Notes: generated from the letters alone by a model not told the origin. DNA of 16,468 nucleotides from ATZT02 sp964639395 (GCA_964639395.1 CAZXCT010000028.1:1-16468), one strand, 5' to 3'. Shown: positions 1-8,152, counted from the stretch's first letter. Translations and numbers: made by a program.

Positions 1-21
1 CGCCTGGTCTGAGGCGGGGTA

Positions 22-618
22 TTGGACGCCGTCTCACTGCAAATAAAAATTTCTTTAGTTGCTGGCATGGTACTAACTAGTCCAGTTTGGCTTTTGCAAA
101 TTTGGCGCTTTATAACCCCTGGTTTATATCGAAAAGAAAGACTTTGGTCTTATCTATTTGTCTCGGTAGCCGCACCACTTTTTGTGGCCGGCGCATATTT
201 GGCATACACAGTTTTACCATTTGGTTTGCAGTTGTTATTTGGATTTACCCCAGCGGGGGTAGGTAATTATGTACCAGTTGATCGTTACTTGACGTTTTAC
301 CTTCGGATGGTTTTGGTGTTCGGTGTTGGATTTTTAATACCTTTATTTTTAGTCGTGCTTAACTTTGTAGGTTTACTAGAAGCAAAAACCATAATTTCAA
401 AATGGCGGGTAGTAGTTTTATTGGTCTTTATCTTTGCGGCTGTTGCCACCCCAACGGGTGATCCAATCAATATGGCGCTGCTAGCGGTACCAATTTTGCT
501 TTTGATTGCAGTAGCAGCAGCGATTGCTTGGCTAAATGACAAGCGGCGTGCCCGCAAGGGATTAAAAACTAACTTTACTGATTTAGCAGACGATCAAGCC
601 TCAGAATTAGATAATTAA
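22..618 (+). CDS. tatC: Sec-independent protein translocase TatC, 5'-truncated by the window edge
   Basis: TatC is the multi-spanning membrane subunit that recognises twin-arginine signal peptides and, with TatB and TatA, exports folded proteins. The visible 198 codons match the middle and end of TatC. The motif SPVWLLQIWRFITPGLYRKER is followed by several hydrophobic helices, a VLPFGL...GFTPAGV loop, PVDRYL, FAAVATPTGDP and a basic cytoplasmic end (NDKRRARKG). TatC is normally about 250-300 residues, so roughly 60-80 N-terminal residues, including the first helix, are missing. Codon 22-24 is TTG and aligns with internal TatC sequence, so it is probably not a true start. An in-frame TGA at 10-12 lies just upstream: either the gene is damaged there, or the extreme end of the sequence contains an error. 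The stop is shared tail-to-tail with the nitroreductase gene. Family assignment is secure; whether the gene is intact is not. Confidence 0.85.
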   Translation: MDAVSLQIKISLVAGMVLTSPVWLLQIWRFITPGLYRKERLWSYLFVSVAAPLFVAGAYLAYTVLPFGLQLLFGFTPAGVGNYVPVDRYLTFYLRMVLVFGVGFLIPLFLVVLNFVGLLEAKTIISKWRVVVLLVFIFAAVATPTGDPINMALLAVPILLLIAVAAAIAWLNDKRRARKGLKTNFTDLADDQASELDN

Positions 619-1322
619 AAACTTAAATCCGTATCACGTCGGCCTGGGTTAAAAGTATTTATTGGCGCATCTGATTTATATCCAACTGACATACCAACAA
701 TAAGTTTGTAATCTTGCGGGATTTCAAAATACTTTCTAATTGGCCCGGCCCAAGTAGCAAGTGTGCCCTGGGCGCAAGTGCCTAAGCCATGCGCTTCGGC
801 TGAGAGCATAAATGATTGTAGATAAATCCCAGCGTCCAAAATTGAGTACTCGCGCATTTTGCTATGTACAAATACAAAAATCACACAAGGTGCATTAAAA
901 AATTCATAATTTTTGCGCCATTGCAATTCTTTAGCCTTAGCGTCGGCACGTCCAATACCAAGAAAATCATAAATTGCCTTGCCAGTAGCAACTCTAAATT
1001 TTTGTAAACGCGGTGGATATTTAAAGTAGGTACGATAATCCCCATCAGGCCAACCGGGGCGAGTGAAAAAGAGTTTAATTTTTTTGAATTTTCCACCAAC
1101 TATTGCCGGGTAGGCAATATCAAATAATTCTAAGAGCTCTTTTTTAATGGCTACTAACTTTTCACCTTCTGCGATTGCTAAAAAATATGGATGGGTATTG
1201 CTCCAACTAGGTGACCACTTGGCAGTCTCAAGTACTTCATTTAATAATTCACGTGGGATTGGATCAGATTTGAAATCCCGTGTTGAGCGGCGGGTGCGAA
1301 TAAATTCTGAAAATTCGTTCAT
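615..1322 (-). CDS. Nitroreductase-family FMN oxidoreductase
   Basis: This is a predicted cytoplasmic flavoenzyme of the nitroreductase superfamily, which uses FMN and NAD(P)H to reduce nitro compounds, quinones or other acceptors. The N-terminal RRSTRDF motif (residues 11-17) and the following WSPSWSNTHPY stretch are the usual FMN phosphate-binding region. GLGTCAQG (179-186) near the C-terminus is the second family signature. At 235 residues it is slightly longer than the shortest family members, with an insertion around residues 80-140. I chose the ATG at 1322-1320 because it overlaps the stop of the upstream oxidoreductase gene by one base (TAATG), a coupling arrangement. A TTG five codons further upstream is possible but lies inside that gene. 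It is the last gene of a three-gene leftward operon. The physiological substrate cannot be predicted from sequence. Confidence 0.85.
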   Translation of the reverse strand: MNEFSEFIRTRRSTRDFKSDPIPRELLNEVLETAKWSPSWSNTHPYFLAIAEGEKLVAIKKELLELFDIAYPAIVGGKFKKIKLFFTRPGWPDGDYRTYFKYPPRLQKFRVATGKAIYDFLGIGRADAKAKELQWRKNYEFFNAPCVIFVFVHSKMREYSILDAGIYLQSFMLSAEAHGLGTCAQGTLATWAGPIRKYFEIPQDYKLIVGMSVGYKSDAPINTFNPGRRDTDLSF

Positions 1323-2446
1323 TAGATTAAAGTCCAAACTGAGTTGTTTTGTGCGCTGCTTTCAACTGCTGCTAAAACTTTTTGTACTTGCCACCCATCG
1401 GCAAATGACGGGGTAGGCGCAGTGTCATTTTTGATGGCAGTAACAAAATCATAAATTTGATGGGTGAAGGTTTCACCGTAACCAATATGGTGTCCGGGCG
1501 GCCACCAATTTTTCATATAAGGGTGAGTGGGCTCAGTTACTAAAATATTTTTAAAGCCGGTGGTCTCTTTTGCCTCGGTGTTGTCACAAAATTGTAGATA
1601 ACTCATTTGCTCAAAATTAAATTTTAATGAGCCTTTATCGCCATATATTTCAAACCCAAAGTCATTTCTACTACCAGCAGCAAAGCGAGTTGCTTCATAA
1701 CTAGCTATCGCTAAGTGATCGGTTTTGCCAAAAAAAATCGTGGCGTCATCAACTGTTACATCGCCCATTTGAGTTGAATTAACTAAAGGGCGTTCAGTTA
1801 TAAAGGTATGAGTTAGCGCGCTAACCCCAGTTAATTTTTGACCGGTGACAAACTGCGTCATATCCACAATATGTGCAGCAATATCACCTAAGGCACCAGA
1901 TCCGGCTAAATCTTTTTGTAATCTCCAAACCAATTCAAACTTTGGGTCGACAATCCAATCTTGTAAGTACCTTGCCCTTATATGAAATATTCGTCCAACT
2001 TTGCCCGCTTGCATTAATTCTTTAGCAAAACTTATTGCCGGTACTAAGCGATAATTAAATCCCACCATTGACTTACCTTTAGACTTTTCAGCAGCCTGGG
2101 TCATGGCAGCAGCTTGTGCGACGGTATTTGCTAAGGGCTTTTCACACAAAACATGTTTATTAGCATTTAGGGCATTAATAGCAATTTCAGCATGCGAGTC
2201 ACCGCTAGTGCAAATGTCTATTACATCAACATTAGGGTCATCAATAATTTTACGCCAATCAGTTTCAAAATCTTGCCAACCTTCTCTTACTTGCACTTTC
2301 TTTAATTCACTTTCATTTCGACCACAGATGGTCTTTAAATTAATATTTTGCTCAATTTCAAAAAATCTTGAAACATTTCGCCAAGCTTGCGAGTGGGCTT
2401 TGCCCATAAATCCGTAGCCAATCATGGCCACATTTAAATCTTTCAT
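1322..2446 (-). CDS. Gfo/Idh/MocA-family NAD(P)-dependent oxidoreductase
   Basis: Members of this family oxidise or reduce sugars, inositols and related polyols in the cytoplasm with NAD(P); a few are NAD-dependent glycoside-cleaving enzymes. The 374-residue protein starts with a Rossmann nucleotide-binding motif GYGFMG (10-15), has the family signature EKPLA (102-106), where the Lys is catalytic in characterised members, and continues into the substrate-binding domain with GD...H (GDIAAHIVDM, 187-196), which holds the usual catalytic His. Length is normal. The ATG is preceded by GAAAGG, a usable ribosome site, nine bases after the exporter gene stop. It overlaps the next gene by one base. 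Resemblance to inositol or glucose-fructose dehydrogenases is only at family level, so no substrate is assigned. Confidence 0.9.
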   Translation of the reverse strand: MKDLNVAMIGYGFMGKAHSQAWRNVSRFFEIEQNINLKTICGRNESELKKVQVREGWQDFETDWRKIIDDPNVDVIDICTSGDSHAEIAINALNANKHVLCEKPLANTVAQAAAMTQAAEKSKGKSMVGFNYRLVPAISFAKELMQAGKVGRIFHIRARYLQDWIVDPKFELVWRLQKDLAGSGALGDIAAHIVDMTQFVTGQKLTGVSALTHTFITERPLVNSTQMGDVTVDDATIFFGKTDHLAIASYEATRFAAGSRNDFGFEIYGDKGSLKFNFEQMSYLQFCDNTEAKETTGFKNILVTEPTHPYMKNWWPPGHHIGYGETFTHQIYDFVTAIKNDTAPTPSFADGWQVQKVLAAVESSAQNNSVWTLI

Positions 2447-2455
2447 TTTGCCTTT

Positions 2456-3226
2456 CTACCTTGGCACAAATAGCAAAAGGCCTGCTATTAAAGTCGAATA
2501 TAGCGCGAATTTTTCAAATTTATCTTGATTTAATTTTTTAATAACTTTTTGCCCCAATAATCCACCTAGCAAGATCAAGGGGCTCATAATCAATCCAAAG
2601 GTAAGAGTTTCTAGCGTAATTAAGTCTAAAGCGATATTAAAAGGTATTTTTGCCACATTGATAATAAAAAATGCCCAGCTGGTGGTGCCCATAAATATCA
2701 AAATTGGTAATTTAACCTTAATTAAATACACCGCCATAATCGGCCCCGAGGCATTTGCCGTCATAGATAAAGCACCAATTAGTACACCTGTGATAGATGT
2801 GATAAAAGTTTTTTTAACACCAGCCTGATCGTCCCACGGTAGCGCCGCTATATTTATGCGCTTTTTATTTAACTCCCAGATACTTGAAAAAATTAATATA
2901 AATCCAATTACAAATCCAACCTCACGACTTGCGGCACGATCTAAAAATGCGTATCCAATTAAAAAGCCAACTAATACCCACGGGGCGAGACGGCGTAAAA
3001 CTGACCAATCTGTGGTTTTGCGATAGGCATATAACGCAACTAAGTCACCCAAAATTAACAACGGCAAGATTGCCCCGACCGAGACTTTCGCTGGCAAGAC
3101 CAACGCCATCACTCCAACTGGCATGGTGGCAGCGGCGGGGAGTGCGCTCTTGGCTAGCCCGATCGAGAAGGTTGCCAGGGCAGCTATCAAAAAGCCCACA
3201 ACCCCCAATTCCAACGGAAGTGTCAC
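2456..3226 (-). CDS. TauE/SafE-family membrane anion exporter
   Basis: TauE/SafE proteins are inner-membrane permeases proposed to export sulfite, sulfoacetate or other organic anions. The 256-residue product is almost entirely hydrophobic, with about eight membrane segments in two halves joined by a hydrophilic stretch around residues 118-140 (KKRINIAALPWDDQAG). The second half carries NASGPIMAVYL (158-168), typical of the family. The start is GTG, preceded by a strong ribosome site AAAGGAG four bases upstream, which decides the start. It is the first gene of the leftward operon with the Gfo/Idh/MocA enzyme and the nitroreductase. It is transcribed divergently from rplM across a 123-bp gap. 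The exported compound is unknown; the neighbours suggest a metabolite of the downstream oxidoreductase, but this is inference. Confidence 0.82.
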   Translation of the reverse strand: MTLPLELGVVGFLIAALATFSIGLAKSALPAAATMPVGVMALVLPAKVSVGAILPLLILGDLVALYAYRKTTDWSVLRRLAPWVLVGFLIGYAFLDRAASREVGFVIGFILIFSSIWELNKKRINIAALPWDDQAGVKKTFITSITGVLIGALSMTANASGPIMAVYLIKVKLPILIFMGTTSWAFFIINVAKIPFNIALDLITLETLTFGLIMSPLILLGGLLGQKVIKKLNQDKFEKFALYSTLIAGLLLFVPR

Positions 3227-3274
3227 CAGGCTCCTTTACCCCAAGGCTGAACTAGCGCTCGGGTTTGGGTATTG

Positions 3275-3304
3275 TTGCAGTTCGGTTCAATCGTAGGGCT
3301 ATGT
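3275..3304 (+). promoter_or_regulatory. Weak candidate promoter for the rplM operon
   Basis: In the 123-bp divergent gap between the TauE/SafE gene and rplM, TTGCAG (3275-3280) is followed after 18 bp by CTATGT (3299-3304), a moderate sigma-70-type pair. This would start transcription near 3311 and give a leader of about 40 bases. The -10 box is poor. A promoter for the 12-gene operon must lie in this gap or in the divergent gene, but this exact assignment is tentative. I see no L13 leader structure I recognise. Confidence 0.25.
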
Positions 3305-3349
3305 GCACCTCGAGTAAGCCGCAAGCCGAAATAATTAGTAAGGGAAATA

Positions 3350-3802
3350 GTGCAGACTTTTCAACCAAAAGCTGGGCAAGTCACGCGTAGTTGGCATGTT
3401 ATTGATGCCAATGATGTGGTTTTGGGTCGCTTAGCAACTACCGCTGCAAAATTATTGCGCGGAAAGCATAAGCCAATTTTTGCCCCACATGTTGACACTG
3501 GTGATTTTGTAATTATCGTAAACGCTGAAAAGGTTGCCATGACTGGCAATAAAGCAACACAAAAGCAAGCCTTTCATCACTCAGGGTTTCCGGGTGGGTT
3601 AACTGCAACTGGTTATGAAGAATTATTAGCAAACAATCCTGAAAAGGCAATTGAAAAAGCAATTAAAGGAATGTTGCCTCACAACAAACTTGGTCGTCAA
3701 ATGATCAAAAAATTAAAAGTTTATAGCGGTGCTACTCATCCTCACTCAGCACAAGCTCCAAAAAATTACGAATTAAATCAAGTCGCGCAGATAGCCAACT
3801 AG
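3350..3802 (+). CDS. rplM: 50S ribosomal protein L13
   Basis: L13 is an early-assembling protein of the large ribosomal subunit that binds 23S rRNA. The 150-residue product has the family features in order: SWHVIDANDVVLGRLAT near the N-terminus, LRGKHKP, the GDFVIIVNAEKVAMTG core, and the conserved MLPHNKLGRQM...LKVYSGATHPHSAQ block (about 108-135). Length is normal for an actinobacterial L13. The start is GTG, placed by AAGGGA four bases upstream and by the conserved N-terminus. It is the first gene of the rightward operon, and its stop TAG overlaps the ribosome site of rpsI. In other bacteria L13 represses its own operon; no site for this is identifiable here. Confidence 0.97.
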   Translation: MQTFQPKAGQVTRSWHVIDANDVVLGRLATTAAKLLRGKHKPIFAPHVDTGDFVIIVNAEKVAMTGNKATQKQAFHHSGFPGGLTATGYEELLANNPEKAIEKAIKGMLPHNKLGRQMIKKLKVYSGATHPHSAQAPKNYELNQVAQIAN

Positions 3803-3811
3803 GAGATAATT

Positions 3812-4270
3812 GTGGCTGAAACTTCAGAAGCTTATGTAAGCAGCGAGTCTGCTGCTAGTAAAGCAGTTACCGCAGGCAAAATTGCGGCAGGTGCTGGCAC
3901 TGGTCGTCGTAAAGAAGCAATTGCTCGCGTGCGCTTAGTACCAGGCACTGGCAAGTGGGTTGTTAACGGTAAAGAATTAGCAGTTTACTTTCCTAATCGC
4001 GTACACCAACAAATTATTACCGAGCCGTTTAAAGCAGTTTCGGTTGACGGAAAGTTTGACGTAGTTGCGCACATTCACGGCGGAGGCCCGAGCGGTCAAG
4101 CCGGAGCGTTACGTTTAGGAATCGCCAGAGCATTAAATGAAATTGATCTAGACGCAAATCGAGCAACTTTGAAAAAGGCTGGCTTTTTAACTCGTGATGC
4201 AAGAATCAAAGAGCGCAAAAAGGCTGGCTTAAAGAAAGCCCGTAAGGCTCCACAGTACTCAAAGCGTTAA
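3812..4270 (+). CDS. rpsI: 30S ribosomal protein S9
   Basis: S9 sits in the head of the small ribosomal subunit, and its C-terminal tail reaches the P-site tRNA. The 152-residue product has a low-complexity, Ala/Ser-rich N-terminal extension (about residues 1-28), as is common in Actinobacteria. It is followed by GTGRRKEAIARVRLVPG, GGGPSGQAGALRLGIARAL and the invariant basic tail ending KKARKAPQYSKR. The start GTG has a perfect AGGAG six bases upstream. The gene follows rplM by nine bases and precedes glmM by three bases, so all three are surely co-transcribed. Confidence 0.97.
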   Translation: MAETSEAYVSSESAASKAVTAGKIAAGAGTGRRKEAIARVRLVPGTGKWVVNGKELAVYFPNRVHQQIITEPFKAVSVDGKFDVVAHIHGGGPSGQAGALRLGIARALNEIDLDANRATLKKAGFLTRDARIKERKKAGLKKARKAPQYSKR

Positions 4271-4273
4271 CCG

Positions 4274-5614
4274 ATGGGCCGGCTATTCGGCACCGATGGT
4301 GTTCGTGGAGTTGCAAACACCGAGTTAACTTCAGAGTTAGCTTTAACTTTAGGTAAAGCAACTGCTCGAGTACTCGTTGATCACACTAAAGACCACAAAC
4401 CCAAAGTTGTAATCGGACGCGATCCGCGCGCGAGCGGTGAAATGCTAGAAGCCGCATTAGTTGCTGGGCTCACCTCTGTTGGGGTGGATGTTTTGTTAGC
4501 TTCAATTGTTCCAACGCCCGCTATTGCCTATCTTGTAACTTATTACTCAGCCGATGCTGGGTTTGTAATTTCTGCTTCTCACAATCCGATGCAAGATAAC
4601 GGTATTAAGATTTTTGATGCCAATGGCAAAAAACTTAGCGATGAATTAGAAGATGAAATTGAAAGATTGATGAATACTGACTTTTCGGCACCAATCGGCG
4701 AAGCAATTGGGCGGGTAAAGCACTTAGTCGACGCAGAACAGGCCTACATTGCCTACCTTTTGCAAACCATTGAGCCAATGGCACTTAAAGGATTAAATCT
4801 TGTTGTGGATTGCGCGAACGGTGCGGCAAGTGAGATCGCACCTGAAGTTTATGAGCGAGCTGGGGCAAATGTATTTGCCATTCACGCGCAAGCCGATGGC
4901 TATAACATCAATCGCAATTGTGGCTCTACCTATATCGATGAAATACGCAAAGTTGTTACGCAGGGCGAGTTTGATCTAGGTATCTCTCATGATGGTGATG
5001 CCGATAGATGTTTAGCGGTTGATAAAGAAGGCAACTTGATAGATGGCGATCATATTTTGGCAATTTTAGCGATTGATCTTAAATCACAAGATCGCTTGAA
5101 ACACAACACAGTAGTAAGTACGGTAATGGCAAATTTAGGATTCACACAGGCGATGGCTGCTAACAAGATAAATATCGTGCAGACCGCGGTGGGTGATCGT
5201 TATGTTTTAGCCGAAATGGAAAACAGCGATTATCAATTAGGTGGCGAGCAATCTGGACACATTATTTTCAGAAAACATTCAACCTCGGGCGATGGGATTT
5301 TAACCGCCTTACAGCTAATGCAAACAATGACAAATCAACAAAAATCGTTAGGTGAATTAGCGCAAGTTATTACTAAATATCCTCAAGTTTTAATCAATGT
5401 AGCGCAAGTGGATAAAGCCAAAATTGAAAACGCCCAATTACAAAGCACCATCAAAGAAGTTGAAACAACACTTGGCGCTAAAGGAAGAGTGCTATTACGC
5501 GCCAGCGGCACAGAGCCATTAATCAGAGTCATGGTTGAAGCAGAAACTGATCAATTAGCAAAGAGTTCTGCTGAAAAATTGGCAAACGTAGTCAAAACTA
5601 GTTGCGCGCTGTAA
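4274..5614 (+). CDS. glmM: Phosphoglucosamine mutase GlmM
   Basis: GlmM converts glucosamine-6-phosphate to glucosamine-1-phosphate, the step after GlmS on the route to UDP-GlcNAc and peptidoglycan. The 446-residue protein is full length. It starts with GRLFGTDGVRG, has the catalytic phosphoserine loop ISASHNP (Ser102), the Mg-binding loop DGDADR (240-245), the sugar-binding GGEQSGH (323-329) and the phosphate-binding RASGTEPLIRVM loop (409-420). Active-site residues are all present, and RASGTEP and the Ser loop identify GlmM rather than a phosphomannomutase. The ATG is three bases after rpsI, with no independent ribosome site, so translation is probably coupled. Confidence 0.97.
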   Translation: MGRLFGTDGVRGVANTELTSELALTLGKATARVLVDHTKDHKPKVVIGRDPRASGEMLEAALVAGLTSVGVDVLLASIVPTPAIAYLVTYYSADAGFVISASHNPMQDNGIKIFDANGKKLSDELEDEIERLMNTDFSAPIGEAIGRVKHLVDAEQAYIAYLLQTIEPMALKGLNLVVDCANGAASEIAPEVYERAGANVFAIHAQADGYNINRNCGSTYIDEIRKVVTQGEFDLGISHDGDADRCLAVDKEGNLIDGDHILAILAIDLKSQDRLKHNTVVSTVMANLGFTQAMAANKINIVQTAVGDRYVLAEMENSDYQLGGEQSGHIIFRKHSTSGDGILTALQLMQTMTNQQKSLGELAQVITKYPQVLINVAQVDKAKIENAQLQSTIKEVETTLGAKGRVLLRASGTEPLIRVMVEAETDQLAKSSAEKLANVVKTSCAL

Positions 5615-5623
5615 AGTAAATAT

Positions 5624-5899
5624 ATGGGATTTGGCGAAATTTTAGTGATTGCCGTTTTAGGCTTATTAGTGATTGGTCCAGATAAATTACCTGAGTACAT
5701 TCGCAGCGGCGCTAAAATGTTTAATCAATTTAGATCCAGCGCAACAAAAGCGCGAGATGATTTAGTTGAAAGTGCCGGCCTAAAGGGCATCGACCTCTCG
5801 ATGAAAGATTTTAACCCTAAAAACATCGCGGCTGAAGTATTAAAAGAAAAACCTAATCAAACAAACCAATCAAAAAATTATCAGGATGACGCAACTTAG
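5624..5899 (+). CDS. tatB: Twin-arginine translocase subunit TatB
   Basis: TatB is a small membrane protein that pairs with TatC to receive twin-arginine substrates. The 91-residue product has a single N-terminal membrane helix (about residues 2-20) followed by the hinge GPDKLPEYIR (18-27), then an amphipathic helix with many charges (MFNQFRSSATKARDDL). DLSMKDFNPKNI (about 57-68) resembles the D-L-x-D-L-N-P-K segment of actinobacterial TatB. This favours TatB over TatA, although the two families are close. It is shorter than most actinobacterial TatB proteins. There is no clear ribosome site. It lies nine bases after glmM in the same reading frame, and 18 bases before glmS. Confidence 0.82.
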   Translation: MGFGEILVIAVLGLLVIGPDKLPEYIRSGAKMFNQFRSSATKARDDLVESAGLKGIDLSMKDFNPKNIAAEVLKEKPNQTNQSKNYQDDAT

Positions 5900-5917
5900 C
5901 CTTAGGATAAGCGCAAT

Positions 5918-7765
5918 ATGTGTGGAATCGTCGGTTATGTCGGTAGCAAACAAGCACTCAGTGTGGTGGTTGATGGCTTAAGAAGGTTGGAATATCGCGG
6001 ATACGATTCTGCTGGGGTAGCAGTAGTAAGTGATGAAAAATTAGAAGTTCGTAAAAAAGCTGGCAAGTTAACAAAATTAGAATCCTTATTAGGTGATGAT
6101 CCATTGCCTAGCTCTACTTGTGCGATTGGACATACGCGCTGGGCGACTCATGGGATCCCTAATGACTTAAACGCCCACCCGCATGTAGATCAAAAAAATA
6201 ATTTTGCAGTAATTCATAACGGAATCATTGAGAATTTTTCGCAGTTGCGAAGTGAATTAGAAGCAACTGGTACCAAACTTGCCAGTGATACCGATACTGA
6301 AGTTGTCGCACATTTATTAGCAGTGGAATACCCCAAAACGCAAAGTTTGACAAAAGCAATGCAGCGCGTTGTTTCAAGATTACGTGGCGCTTTTACTTTG
6401 GTAGCGATTTGCGCATTTGAGCCAGACTTATTGGTAGGGGCGCGTCGAAACTCCCCTTTAGTAGTTGGACGTGGAATTGGCGAAAACTTTTTAGCGTCCG
6501 ACGTCTCAGCATTTATCTCACACACAAAATCAGCGATTGAATTAGGTCAAGACCAAATTGTCGAACTAACCAGCGAAAGCATCAACATCATAAACTTTGA
6601 CGGCACAAGTGCAAAGTATAAAGAATTTGAAATTGAGTGGGATATCACCGCCGCTGAAAAGGGTGGGTACGAATTATTTATGCTAAAAGAAATCGCCGAA
6701 CAACCGCAAGCGGTGCGCGATACTTTGGCCGGGCGCATTAATGAAAACGGAATCCTAACCTTTGCAGATTTTGCAATTAGTGAACAAACGCTCAAAACAA
6801 TAAAGAAGGTAGTTTTTATCGCCTGTGGCACAGCGTTTCATGCCGGGCTAATTGGCAAGTACGCCATCGAGCGTTGGACTCGTATCCCTTGCGAGGCAGA
6901 AATCGCTAGCGAGTTTCGCTATCGCGACCCAATTTTAGATAGCGAAACTTTAGTAATTGCAATAAGCCAATCAGGTGAAACTATGGATACTTTGATGGCA
7001 GTTAAACACGCAAAAGAACAAGGTGCAAGCGTGCTCGCCATTACTAACACCCAAGGCTCAACTATCGGGCGTGAATCTGATGCTGTGCTTTATACCCGCG
7101 CCGGCCCTGAAATTGCGGTTGCCAGCACCAAGGCTTTTTTAACGCAAGTAGTTGTGGTGGAATTAATCGCACTTTATTTAGCCCAAGTAAAAGGAATAAG
7201 GCAAACTTCAGAAATTAAAAAAGTCTTAGAAGATATTTCTGATATGTCGCATCAAATCGACGTAGTGCTTGACACGATGGGGCAAGTAAAAGCTATTGCT
7301 GAAAAATACAAAGATGCAAAAAGCGTTTTATTTATCGGCCGCCAAGTGGGATATCCAGTTGCATTAGAAGGCGCCTTGAAGTTAAAAGAATTGGCATATA
7401 TGCACGCAGAAGGGTTTGCGGCAGGTGAATTAAAACATGGTCCGATTGCCTTAATTGAGGCAGATATTCCGGTGATAGTGATTGTGCCGTCCTTAACGCA
7501 TGAGCCAATCCTGCACGAAAAAATTATTTCAAATATCCAAGAAGTTAAGGCAAGAGGTGCGAGCGTAGTGGCCTTAGCCGAGGCGGGCGATGACGTTGTT
7601 TCAAAATATGCAGATCAGGTAATTCGCTTACCAAAAGTACCCTCATTACTACAGCCACTAGTTGCCACCATTCCGTTGCAAGTATTCGCTGCTCAATTGG
7701 CTAAGGTTAAGGGGCACGACGTTGACCAGCCACGCAATTTGGCTAAAAGCGTCACGGTTGAGTAG
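5918..7765 (+). CDS. glmS: Glutamine-fructose-6-phosphate aminotransferase GlmS
   Basis: GlmS makes glucosamine-6-phosphate from fructose-6-phosphate and glutamine, the entry step of amino-sugar and peptidoglycan synthesis. The 615-residue protein has the N-terminal glutaminase domain, beginning MCGIVGYVG with Cys2 as nucleophile after Met removal, then LEYRGYDSAG and HTRWATHG. The linker GGYELFMLKEIAEQP leads into two SIS sugar-isomerase domains: the first contains ACGTAFHAG and SQSGETMDT, the second LGA/KLKELAYMHAEGFAAGELKHGP. It ends in DQPRNLAKSVTVE, the conserved C-terminus. All motifs and the length are normal. No glmS ribozyme is present; the preceding gap is only 18 bases. Confidence 0.98.
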   Translation: MCGIVGYVGSKQALSVVVDGLRRLEYRGYDSAGVAVVSDEKLEVRKKAGKLTKLESLLGDDPLPSSTCAIGHTRWATHGIPNDLNAHPHVDQKNNFAVIHNGIIENFSQLRSELEATGTKLASDTDTEVVAHLLAVEYPKTQSLTKAMQRVVSRLRGAFTLVAICAFEPDLLVGARRNSPLVVGRGIGENFLASDVSAFISHTKSAIELGQDQIVELTSESINIINFDGTSAKYKEFEIEWDITAAEKGGYELFMLKEIAEQPQAVRDTLAGRINENGILTFADFAISEQTLKTIKKVVFIACGTAFHAGLIGKYAIERWTRIPCEAEIASEFRYRDPILDSETLVIAISQSGETMDTLMAVKHAKEQGASVLAITNTQGSTIGRESDAVLYTRAGPEIAVASTKAFLTQVVVVELIALYLAQVKGIRQTSEIKKVLEDISDMSHQIDVVLDTMGQVKAIAEKYKDAKSVLFIGRQVGYPVALEGALKLKELAYMHAEGFAAGELKHGPIALIEADIPVIVIVPSLTHEPILHEKIISNIQEVKARGASVVALAEAGDDVVSKYADQVIRLPKVPSLLQPLVATIPLQVFAAQLAKVKGHDVDQPRNLAKSVTVE

Positions 7766-7780
7766 TAAGAGGAGTCAATT

Positions 7781-8152
7781 TTGATTATCGGTATTGGTGT
7801 TGATGTTGTTGATATGCCGCGATTTGCTGGCTCTTTAGTGCGTACCCCTGGTTTAGCTGCTCGTCTTTTTAGCGAAAGAGAATTAACTCAACCTGGTGGC
7901 AAGGGTGAAAATACTGTTTCGCAAGCCGCTCGCTTTGCCGCCAAAGAAGCGGTGGCAAAAGCATTAGGTGCCCCGGCTGGATTACGTTGGCACGATTGTG
8001 AAATTTTAGTGGGCGAGCGGGGCAAGCCATATTTAGAAATTACTGGCACTGTTGCTCAAATGGCAAAAGACTTAAACATTACAAATTGGCATATCTCACT
8101 CTCGCACGATGGCAACATTGCCACTGCTTTTGTAATTGCCGAAAACGTTTAA
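7781..8152 (+). CDS. acpS: Holo-[acyl-carrier-protein] synthase AcpS
   Basis: AcpS transfers the 4'-phosphopantetheine arm of coenzyme A to acyl carrier protein, which activates fatty acid synthesis. The 123-residue product has the metal-binding IGVDVVD motif (Asp8), the second signature RFAAKEAVAKALG (51-63, with Glu56 as the second metal ligand) and the C-terminal HISLSHD block. Length is normal for a group I phosphopantetheinyl transferase. The TTG start is chosen because GAGGAG lies six bases upstream and the N-terminus MIIGIGVD matches the family. The gene follows glmS by 15 bases. Confidence 0.94.
   Translation: MIIGIGVDVVDMPRFAGSLVRTPGLAARLFSERELTQPGGKGENTVSQAARFAAKEAVAKALGAPAGLRWHDCEILVGERGKPYLEITGTVAQMAKDLNITNWHISLSHDGNIATAFVIAENV

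Noticed and set aside
10..12. TGA read as an amino acid (alternative genetic code)
   Set aside because: tsaE, tsaB and rimI terminate at TGA at the expected lengths, and no other gene contains in-frame TGA.
1322..1337. TTG start of the nitroreductase gene at 1337
   Set aside because: It lies inside the upstream gene. The ATG at 1322, overlapping the upstream stop as TAATG, is the better start.
5900..5917. A glmS ribozyme upstream of glmS
   Set aside because: The gap is only 18 bases, far too short, and the structure is typical of Firmicutes.
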